NCBI GenBank assembly: GCA_036362985.1
Contig: JAYGXS010000002.1
Span: forward strand, 14,264,940-14,328,939
Length of the DNA: 64,000 nucleotides
Direction: 5' to 3'
Source of the DNA: Ligula intestinalis
Lineage: Eukaryota > Platyhelminthes > Cestoda > Diphyllobothriidea > Diphyllobothriidae
Positions within the stretch are counted from its first letter, which is position 1. Every line of letters begins with the position of its first letter. Positions 1-10,000 of the stretch are shown piece after piece. The notes under the pieces were generated by a model. The model saw only the letters and a program-made list of their open reading frames with translations, was not told the origin of the DNA and ran no database searches. The translations under genes and the position numbers were made by a program.

Positions 1-585
1 CTGCACAAAATTCAACACTGCATAAGTTTCTTCCGGATAAGTGAATTTAAGATAATTGGATTTTATCGATTATTTCGGCTCTTGCTCGTGACTTTTGATC
101 GTTTTTAGGACACATTCTAGCAAACACATTTAATGCAGTTTAATAACTTAATCTACGTGTGAAATAAAAATCTGTGATATGAAAAATTTCCCATATCAGC
201 GCAGGCGACTTAGGGGCTAAATATTGCCTAATAATGATCCTTTTAAAACTTAAAGTCGCATGTTTCTAGTTGTTTCCTGTTGACAACCAAAGTAATACCA
301 ATAAAAAAATCTTATCTGTCTGGCTGTTTTAGTATAAATGGCAACTTCAGCTAGGTTAGTCAGGTTTTACCGGTTTCAGTTTACCACAGCGGTGGAATTT
401 CAAAAAATGAGAAACAGAAACACAGAGTACCGTCCTTGTCGGGTTTGAATTACAAAAGTTAATACAGCCAAACCCTAAGATAGACAAGTTACCTTTGTCT
501 TTTTACCGGGATATGTGCATACAGTCGCATGAGTGCCTGAACACGCCCATTTGGTGTTTAAGACACATAAAATGGATGTCTTAGG
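1..585. other. Stretch without recognisable gene
   Basis: AT-rich sequence upstream of the Penelope-like element. No open frame with recognisable similarity and no repeat shared with the rest of the window was seen. Degenerate 5' sequence of the element may begin here but cannot be read. Confidence 0.5.
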
Positions 586-589
586 CACT

Positions 590-2110
590 CTACCTAGACA
601 GAAACAAGGTGTGCCATTCTGTCCTATCTTGTACATGAGATACTTACCGTACCAAGCCGTGGCAAAATGGCTTGCCGAAAAGTGAAAACCACTTTAGAGC
701 CCCTTGTACCCAAAAAGCCTGAAAGACACGTTTGAATTCATGGAGGCTGTCAGTGATTCTCATATTGGCGAAACAATGATGCTGTTATTAGATGAGTCCT
801 CACTGTTCACCAACATCTCGGTAGTTGAAACCATAGACTACCTATGCGACTTCATACGGGAAACACACAACCAGATAGGGATGACAGCGGAGATGCTGAA
901 AGAACTACTGACATGCTGTACACAAATGTACAATTTATCTGTAATGGCCGGCTATACTAGCAAACTGACGGAGTGGCAATGGGCTCACCACTTGGACCAT
1001 TCCTGGCAAATTTCTTCGTGGGCAAGATCGAGGAAATTAAGCTCAAAGACACTATCAATGACCTTAAGTTCAATGGTCGATATGTGGACGACATATTTTT
1101 CCTGACAAAGAAGACCGCTGATATCGATGGTCTTGTCCGAAAATTTAATACGGCCCACACAGCACGCACATTTACAGTGGAAACAGAGGCGAACGGAGAA
1201 TTCGCTTTCCTAGACGTCCTCTTACACAGACAAGAAGATGGCTCGATACAACGCCGACTATTTAGAACGCAAACCTGGACTGGGCGCTCTGTTAATTTTC
1301 ACAGCTTCGTCCCCCTTAACGTCAAACAAAACTTAGTCCAGGAAATGGCAGCCAGAATACGCAATATCTGTTGTCCAGAAATAGTGGAAGTAGAATTGCA
1401 GCAACTAAAGGACACACTCTATGAAAACGGTTATCCGGAAAGGTTCATCCTTCAGAACATCAACGAACGTGTAGCAAAAGTCGCACTTGCAATGGCAGAA
1501 AAGAACGATCTATTTATAAGACTGCCGTTTATGGGAGACGCAACGAACGAACTAGTAAAAAGGCACCTAAGGACAGCGGTCATGAATACCTTCTCGGCTG
1601 CAAACTTGCGGGGTTTCTTCACTAAATCTCCCCTTCTACGAATGGGAGGTAAGGACAGACTACCGTTTCAGGCCACATTGATGTGCATATATTCGTTCAC
1701 CTGCTTCTGTGGAGCGGGCTATATTGGCCGAACAACGCGACTTCTGGAGAAGAGAATGCGCGAGCACATACCAGCTTGGCTCAGCAGAGGGGAGAACAGA
1801 CCGACCTCAAGCTCAATCCTCGCCCACCTAATTGATACAAACCACCGAGTGGACGCGATAGAAGCCTTTTGGGTCATATTCCGCACGCCAACCCACTACT
1901 CCAAAGGCCTGAGCAAACGGGTGTAAGCCACAGCACAAGCAGCGGCAATCCAGCTATCAAAACCTAGTCTATGCTGCCAAAAGGTGCTGGTTCAAGCCAT
2001 CGGCCTTCCTTGGTCGACTGCACGCGGAAATCCAACACCTATTGAAGCCACAGAAGAAGAAGCTACGGAGAATAGTCAAGCGCAAGCTGTGCGGTTGACA
2101 TACAGAACTC
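590..2110 (+). mobile_element. Penelope-like element, frameshifted reverse transcriptase plus GIY-YIG endonuclease
   Basis: A decayed start of the RT region can be read from about 618, followed by an open frame at 704-950 containing SLKDTFEFME and SSLFTNI. Near position 955 the frame changes by one base, and 973-1926 continues with the RT core (MGSPLGPFLANFF, then RYVDDIFF as the catalytic YxDD-type motif) and the C-terminal GIY-YIG-type segment (CFCGAGYIGRTT, KRMREHIPAWL). This RT plus C-terminal GIY-YIG order is typical of Penelope-like elements, which prime at chromosomal breaks. The frame ends at a TAA at 1924-1926, with related codons readable for another ~150 bases. The 5' part is stop-ridden, so the copy is dead as a whole although the RT and endonuclease core is well preserved. 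Confidence 0.85.
973..1926 (+). pseudogene. Penelope-type RT C-terminal half and GIY-YIG domain
   Basis: Longest intact frame of the element, 317 codons. The first half is RT palm and thumb with VDD at residues about 38-40. The end carries the CxC/GYIGRT/EHIPAWL block of the endonuclease. The frame opens inside the RT domain at a GTG and not at a natural start, so it is a fragment of a longer frameshifted protein. The upstream 133-codon frame at 704-1105 supplies the missing fingers and palm part, and its last ~50 codons after the frameshift are spurious. Confidence 0.8.
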
Positions 2111-2139
2111 AACCCGCTGACCGCGAGAAACTCCCCCTG

Positions 2140-3265
2140 TCTCATCTGGGCATGGTGACCAGCGTCCTACCTGCGCAGGCGCCCGCGTTCAGGAGACGAG
2201 GAACATCTCAGCTGCTTAATTACCCTCACTCTTTTCCTCCCCCTCCCCCTTCCCTAACCTGAATATTATATAAACGCTGGAATTAATTGACCAATTTTAT
2301 TCCTCGTGGCACATACTGGCCTGACAATGAATGACCGAAAGCGATCGTTTGCCAACACGACTTTTCTGCCAAGACAGTTGATTTGTGGGAACTTGCCGCA
2401 CTGACTGCTTTCGCTCTGCCAGGGCTTACACCCGTGCTTAATCATCTACTCCGCGTGTTATCGATCCGCTAGCCGCTTCATAGGCGCATATACACATAGG
2501 TAATCGATTATTCTACCTCGTCGGATTGGCGGCAGACGATTGATTACTCTTCCACGGCCTGGCAGGCAAGGCTTGACTGCAGCAAACACACAACCTCGCA
2601 GAAACATCTCCAGAGCACACGTATTGGCATTTGGCGCACAACGCAGCCTCTGCACTGTATATTTTCCGGCAGTAAACTTTTGTCCACCAACACCGTCTTA
2701 CTTGACTTAGAAGATTCCCTAAAATTACTTTTGTCAACATAACTAGCTGCAACAGAGTCACAGTGACAGCTGCAATGATTCATATGACGGAATTTTATTC
2801 CTGCGTATGCTGTTACTACCACTATTGAAGCGTCGAAACACAAAACAGCCACACGGTCCCGTATATAATAATAGTGCACTTCGGAAACTTTACAGACAAG
2901 GCGCACTCGTGGTCCACGGAATCGGAATTGGAATTTTATTTTCACACGTACAGTTGTTTGCGGGACTGCGGATACCATACTCCGAAAGTACTTGCGGGAA
3001 CAATTCCGCTAATGAAGACCCAACTTTTAGAAATTGACGATCAAAACACTGGATCACGTATTTTGTAAGCTTGCATTGTCTACGTCTCCCATCCTCGACA
3101 GTGCATAGTCTCGCTTGCTGTAAATGAAATGGGTTCTCTCATCTGCACGCCTACGCAGAACATGGCCTTCGGCTAAGCAATACTTTCTTCCGCCTTCTGA
3201 CGCGAGAGGAAGCCATGCGGATGCACCGTCGATGCTGGCACTGGCACATGTTCGGGGGGAGGGAG
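2140..3265. other. Stretch without recognisable gene
   Basis: Only short overlapping frames on both strands and a C-rich tract near 2235-2255. No splice-framed coding segment or shared repeat was recognised. Confidence 0.4.
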
Positions 3266-3269
3266 ATCA

Positions 3270-5050
3270 ACAGGATGTGTTGGTGATAAAAGCGATCCGC
3301 TGCTCAAACTCGCCGGAAAGATCTATGCTCGTATCTCTCTTAGTTACCTTAACACCCACTTAGAGCCGAGACTGTCCCCAGACAGACAATGTGGCTTCCA
3401 ATGATACCACCGAACAACAGACATGATCTTCGCAGATCGACAGCTACAAGGGAAGCGACATGAGGTGCGAACCCACCTCCACACTACCATCCTGGATCTG
3501 ATGAAAGACTTCGACACCGTTAATCGCGATGGGCATGGGTGGAAGATCATGCAGATGCTTGGCTGTCCTGAGCACTTCAAATCTATTGTGCGTCAGTTCT
3601 ACGACGGGATGATGGGGCGCATTACTGGCAACGGGACGGTCTGCAAAGCTCTCACAGTGAACAACGAAATGAAGCAGGGCAGCTTACTGGCTGCCAACCT
3701 CTTCAGTCTTACGTTCTCTGCCCTGTAGAATGACGCCTATCATGATGAGTCTCCCTAGAATACGCATCGCACACGGAACTAGCAGACTCCTCTTCAGTGG
3801 CCAGTGCACTCAGGTCCAACAGCGTGTGTTTACGGCTGCAGTTCAAGACATGCCCCTTGTGGACGACTGCGCTATCAACTCCGCGACTGAAGAGGACACG
3901 CAGAGGTAAAGGGACCTCATCATCGCCACCTGGGCCAGTTTAGACTGACAATCAACGCTGACAAAATGGTGGTCGTGCAGCAGCTTTCATTCAGTGCGTA
4001 ATACAACGCTCCTTGACCCGTTAGGAACTTGAGAGTGTGGATAATTTTACTTACCTTGGAAGCACGCTCTAACGCAAAACGAAAATTCACAACGAGGTTG
4101 TACGCTGGGTCTCGAAAGCTAGCCAGGCGTTTTGCAGGCTGCAAGCTTCCGTGGGGAATCGCTACGGCTTTCAAATGAACAGCAAACTGAAACCCCACAA
4201 GACTAGCGAATTGATGACACTCATGTAAAGAGTGAAGGCCAAGCCGGGAACCTTAATAATTTCCTCCTCAGCTGCCTCCGGAGGATACTGAAGCTGATGT
4301 GGCTGGACAGGATTCCTGAAATAAACCAAACTCCTCAGCATCTTTACCGTGATAAAGCAACTATAACTATGATCAGACGGCCACTTTACAGAAGATGACT
4401 TTTCTACGATGTTTTTATGGGTGCTGACAGACAAGGAAGAAGTCAAAATTATACTTTGCATAACTCTCTGAAGCGACTGCCAATCCACTCAGCAACCTGG
4501 GATGACCTCGTCCAGGATCGACTGGCCTGGAGAGAGCACTGAAGTCAACTGCCTCGCCGATGCTAATGGCCATAGGATGGTTTGCAAGGCACAAGCGCCT
4601 CTGTTCTACACTGTCAATGTCCAAGCCCTCCCAACATGCACACGCTGCGAATACATCTGCCGTGCACGAATCGGATTCGGCCAAAGCCGTTGGACACAGT
4701 ACAAAAGCACTCCGCCTTCTACATCAGGGAGCATTTTTTTGCTTCAAACCCCCGACGAGGATAATCCACATCACTTATGTTCAAACTTTGATTCCCTACC
4801 ATCCTCAATCATCGGTACCACCCTTCATGTCGTAAAGCCACGTCGATCATGGCGCCCCACTCCCGCCCCCACAGCCATGAGCGTCTACGGTGATCAAGAG
4901 CCAACTACATTCACAATCACCGCCCATTCCACCAGCAATGAGCATCCGAGTCTGACCTGTCTTTATTGCGATCACATATTAATCTAACGCATTGGCCTGG
5001 GTGGCTACTAGCAAATCTATTGCACAGAGACTGGTGAACAGCTCATGGGA
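3270..5050 (+). pseudogene. Degenerate non-LTR retrotransposon (RT and C-terminal zinc-finger-like tail)
   Basis: Scattered pieces of an endonuclease/RT polyprotein follow each other in order on the plus strand but in different frames. 3270-3420 gives an ARISL...LEP..SPDRQCGF-like block. 3423-3728 gives TDMIFADRQLQ, DLMKDFDTVNRDG (RT motif A) and a decayed motif B (NEMKQGSLLA for the usual QG). 3855-3905 gives VDDCAINSATEEDTQR. 4020-4500 holds the thumb-to-tail region with many lesions. 4600-5040 encodes a C-terminal tail with paired cysteines (PTCTRCEYICRARIGF and LTCLYCDHI), as in flatworm elements that end in C2H2 fingers. Frameshifts and stops throughout make this an old dead copy. The exact ends are uncertain. 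Confidence 0.75.
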
Positions 5051-5299
5051 AATCGTGGTGATTATGTTTGGGAGACCAGGTTATGTACGGAGCACGCGAA
5101 AATGAGATCGGTATGTGTAGCAACAGCTGCGCCCAGCCCCCGGACGGTACTTGAAGTCTGGAAATGGAAATCTGGACTGAAGTTGACGGCTCAGCTCATT
5201 GTAAAAACTATAAATAATCTGACGCGCTTGAAGGTATCACGGTGGGTCTAGCCCACCATGGCTTCGAAGGTTGCCAAGCTGTGGTTATAATTGGGACCA

Positions 5300-5525
5300 C
5301 ATGGTCAGCCCAGCGTGTATTCGTGCGGAGGGGTTGACTTTCTGTCGGACTGAGAGTCTAGCTGCAATGGCTCCTTTTTAATGTGGTCATTCTGGCGCTT
5401 CTGGGATCCACTCTAGATGTGAGGGCTTCGGCCGCGCCAGCCACCTGCGCCCGATCCTATCTCAAGTTTTACTGACTCTGTCTTGACACCGGGCACAGGT
5501 GCGTGAGAAGGAAGAATGTGCGGTA
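5300..5525 (+). repeat. Dispersed repeat, related to 40024-40260 and 28050-28230
   Basis: The block beginning TCAGCCCAGCGTGT and containing AATGGCTCCTTxTTAATGTGG, then a CGCGCCAGCCxxCTGCGCCCG segment, recurs in the same order at 40024-40260 and more weakly at 28050-28230. No coding potential was seen. It is probably a fragment of an unnamed interspersed element. Confidence 0.55.
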
Positions 5526-5529
5526 GATG

Positions 5530-6150
5530 CGGTACAAGTCCACGATCACTTAAAGCTAATCCACGCGCAGGTGACCGCTCGTGCACCATCATTTATGTGG
5601 AGCACACTGTCGACCTCACTAAAATCGCCTGAATTTTCGCGTCCGTTGGACTGGCGAATTCAGCATACCTCCTACATGCTAGGCATAAAGTAGTGGGGCA
5701 CACTATATAAAACGCAGTTTTCAATTGGGTTTCCTGTCAGCTTAACTTAGACAAGAAAATATAAGAGCTCTATCCTCATTGTAAATTGTTCGATTTCCGA
5801 AAAATGAGATGGCTGTTAGTTGGTGGGTGATTCGCTTTTAGTCGTGATTTAAACTTTGGCTTGAATTACTTCTCCTTCAATTTGCATCCATGGTAATCTC
5901 ACTTATAGCAGGTCTGAGCCCCCTTCTAATAAAGCTTGGTACGTGTGTGTGTACACGTTGATGGGCTATTTAACCTAAGAAAAGAAGGCCCTATCACTCA
6001 AAGTCCCATTTCAAGGGGATGCGGCAATCTTAATCCTAAGCAGACGTCTCAACCAAGCGGTTTCAAGAATCCTTCCAGCAGCCAGAGTTGGGCATTATTC
6101 TAAACCAACCCAATCTAACATGGGAAAGATGAGAATAGGTTACCAGCTCA
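5530..6150. other. Stretch without recognisable gene
   Basis: No gene, repeat copy or splice-framed exon recognised. Confidence 0.4.
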
Positions 6151-6154
6151 GACC

Positions 6155-6605
6155 ACCTCAATGTGCACCTACTGATTTACGTGCTCCTGTGGAGCAGGTA
6201 TTATTGGTCGTACTAGCCAGTGCCTATCTAAAAGAAAGCTCAAAAAAAGTAAAAGTATGATTCCGGTAATCGTAACACTTTCTTCTTCTCTATCTTCACA
6301 CATACCTGGGATGCGAACATTTGCCTCAATTCGTAAAAGAACACCTACCGGCATGGCTTAGAAAGGGCGAAGTCAGGAACAGAAACATCTCTATTCTGGC
6401 ACACATGGTTGATTTCGGATATCAGGTAGACCCCAGCGAAACTTTCCGAGTGAGCTACAAGGTCTCACGAAATAATGCAAAGTCTCTGGATCGGTGCCTG
6501 CTAGCAACAGCAGAAGCGACCGCTATCAGGTTGATGCAACGGGCCTTGTGTGCACAAAAGAACTTCGTGCAAGCTCCTCCTCTGGCGTGGCCCGCAGTCA
6601 CTTAG
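6155..6605 (+). pseudogene. Penelope-like element fragment, GIY-YIG domain interrupted by ~100 bp
   Basis: Reading from 6158 gives CTY-stop-FTCSCGAGIIGRTS, the same GIY-YIG block as in the element at 973-1926. After about 100 unrelated bases, 6336-6605 gives KEHLPAWLRKGEVR and SILAHMVDFGYQVDPSETF, the end of the same domain. The in-frame stop, the interruption and the absence of an RT domain mark it as a dead 5'-truncated copy. It lies downstream (in the minus sense) of the receptor exon at 7030-7223. Confidence 0.75.
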
Positions 6606-7029
6606 CGAGATGCACTAATCTGTGCTCTGGTTGGCTCCCGTTTGTAAGGAAAGACAAAGATTATGGATGGCTTGTTTACATTTAACCCTCCCATTAAAAT
6701 CTAATGGACTGAGGATAATTTATCAAAAGTATGCACTCGCCAAATACATTTCTGAATTCTTTTGAACTTCGTCGGTCACTATATTCAATTTAATTTCCGA
6801 TCGTCTCGTCATCGGAAGACGATTGGTTAACTAAAGAACGGAATAACTGAATTAAGGATTTCCCACTATATAAATAGTGAAAATTAATGTGAGATATTGC
6901 TTTTGGTTGCCATCATTGATATGCGAACTATTATGCGCAGCACGTTTAAGACGGTTGGAGACAGATTCTTATGTATATCTTGCTTCAGTTTGGCAAGCGC
7001 GATGAAAAGACAGACGCAAAACAACTTAC

Positions 7030-10000
7030 GGCATTAAATATTTTGTCATGTGTGCGGCATGTCCTGTCGGAACTACAAATAGTCAGTTGCACCGAGGGGA
7101 CATCATCTAAAATTCTTGAAAGCTGAAGTATTTGAGCAGCAATCACTGGAACAGTGGCGCCTTTCTCTATCAGAATATTCCAGTCCAGGTCACTTTGTGT
7201 TAACTTGAGGATAAAGAGGCACTCTAAAAAAACAGGGACGAAGAAGAAATTTTAAGAATGAACCAAAATTGTGTAAACTGCACGCAACGCACGTTTTTTA
7301 AACATTAAAAAACCCTCTCCAGAGGTAAAAATGGCTTCTTTTCTTCTGTGTGGACGGCCTACGCATCATTTATTCCACTATCGCCCTCCATAAGTCAAAG
7401 GCACGTGAGCACATGGAACGAAATGAAAGAAGTCACATTTACGCGTATTGCATAAGTGCTCGCCTACAAATCCACCTTAAGGCAACTGTCATATCTGCCA
7501 CATCCAAAAGGGTTCACTACAACTTGACTTTCGATCCTGGGACAGACCGAGTTATTTCAGACATTGAAAGCCTCAAAACACAAGGCACTCAATACTTCAT
7601 GGTAATTTGAAAAATCTTTTATGTTTTGTAAATTTTCTCATCTGAAGTGGGTCAACGCTATTCTATTATCTCACTCTCTCTCCCAGCCTCTTTGGTGACG
7701 GGTAAAGCTACGAGGCATGAGATATGACTCAGTGACCAGTTTGGTTTAAATTTCTACTCCCTAATCCATGTCATCAACAAACATCCGAATACATGGTGCG
7801 TTGCCCGTTATTATTAATAATGGGGACGAGTATCACAAAGGTTTGTGGATGATTGGTACGTGGTTGTTTTTGTACGTGCAGATATGATCAAACAAGTCCA
7901 TGAAGGACTTGAATAGAAGGAAGGTTACCATGAAATATGCTCGCCGAGGCTCTGGGTACCGTTTGCTGATGCATTTGTAGTTATTCCTGAAGGTTATCGT
8001 AAAAGGGGATTCGGTACGAAGGACATTCCAAAAAAAATCAGTGGAGCAAATGCAAATACGCTGACTAAACCGCATACAGTCTTCATTGATTTTACGTTCA
8101 GTTTCTAAATTACACGCAAAGGTGTGCACAACTATGCTGTCAGAACATAATTCACTCTAAATTTATCGCAATTATCTTGAATATTTCAGTGTGACTGCGG
8201 AACGCAGGGTATGATAGTTATTTTTGTGTAACTTTAAGGAATATTTCTTCACGAAAAATAAATTTGAGTTGACCCAATTGTGAAAAAACTCGAGCCTTTG
8301 GGCGGGATTCGAACCCGCACAGTAGAGGAGGCCTTCACGGGAAGCCAATGCTATAAAAACTTGAGCTACAAACGCCCCACCTCATTCCATGAATTAAATC
8401 ACACTTGGGTCGATTTTACCCCCCTAAATTTACTATGCAAATTGAAATCCCGCCGAACGCCTTGAGTTTTTTCACAATTGAGTCAACTCAAATCAAGCAA
8501 ATCTGCCAAACTTTCGAATAATTAAGTCAACCTAGTAGTAATGCTGGTGGATTCTAGATGATTGCTTAGGAAATCCTGCTTGAGCAGTCAGCCTGCTGTT
8601 CCGTATCGGTGGATTCCATTTGAACGATAAAGTTATTATATGCATGGCGCGAGGTGGGGCGTTTGTAGCTAAATTGGCTTTCGGTAAACGCCTTCTCTAC
8701 TATGCGGGTTTAAAACCCGCCGAACGCCCTTACTGATTTCAAAATTGGTTCAACTTAAATGAAGCAAATATGCCAAACCTAATGAAAAATAAATTACCAT
8801 AAAAAACAAAATCAGGTAATTTTCCAATGAATTCTCGAAAGAACGGTTTTTCACCCATCCATATTTCACGTTCACGTCTCAAGACTGCGCGGTTGAACAA
8901 GTCCTGACTAATGGGTCGGAGTTAAAGAATTTTGAAGTTTTCAGTAATTTAAATAGACTTATATGCATTATAAAGACCAGTTTTTACAGGTTATGTTAAA
9001 TTATATAAGGTGGATGATACTTTATAAAAACATGTATCAAAACCATGAGGAGAGGATATATAGAATGCATCCACACGATATATTATATATCATATGTAAC
9101 AAAGTAAAATGCATTTGCTTGAAAGAGGAGAAAGGCATAAATTAAACGAATAAACATAGCAGGAGGAGGCAACAAGTTAAGCAAGCAAAATAAAAGGCAA
9201 AAATGTAAAACAAAGACCAAATATTCACGTACAGATGGCCAACTTACCATTACTTTGGTCACCAATAAAAAGTCTCATAGAAGACTTCGAATACATCCGA
9301 GAGATTTTCTGAACAATGGGAGCCAAAGTTACCATTTCTGGTGCCAGGCGAAACCAGCCACGTGGAGTTAGCTGTCTGCTTGGTAGATTACCCAAAAGGA
9401 GGTAAGGAACGCCCATGTTTGTCATATTTAGGGCAAAATTGGCATAGAAATCCCCCACGGCAACCGAAAATGTAGGCGCTGAAACGGCAAACTCGAAGCT
9501 TAAGTAAACTTAAGCGGCCAACTTTAAATATATGCGGTATTTTATACTTCGTTAACATTCAGTGCAAATTGAAAAACAAGCGTAAGCAGAAAATATAATG
9601 CGATCAAAATATTTTCATTTTAAGAATAGGGCGAGCTCTGTTGCAAAATACACCAAGTCGCTGAATGTCATTTACTGAGTCAGAGCAGTGGTATAGTTTT
9701 AAAGCATCAAAGCACATAACATACAACTGTCTTCACATTTGGCATTGAAATGAAGTCTAATGTATTGTATAAGATGAATCCACAGCAAAACCGGAAAAAA
9801 GGAGCTATTATTAAACACGCTCAGCGTTTATAACCCAAAAACTTTATAAATGAATAACCTGGAACAGTGACTGGGAAGCCTTTGTAGGCCTGTGGGTTGA
9901 CCGGTATTACTTTCAACGAATTGGCAGTCATATTTCCGATTGTGGCCGGTGGTGTAGGAATGTAGCCTTAAAAAGTTAATAATATTGATACAAGTAAATG

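Noticed and set aside
7833..8129. 98-codon minus-strand frame in the receptor-like intron as another exon
   Set aside because: No convincing acceptor or donor, and exons 3 and 4 already join in phase without it.
8290..8380. Functional tRNA gene
   Set aside because: B box is good but the anticodon and D arms do not fold, and the same unit recurs with the same flanks, so it is a repeat.
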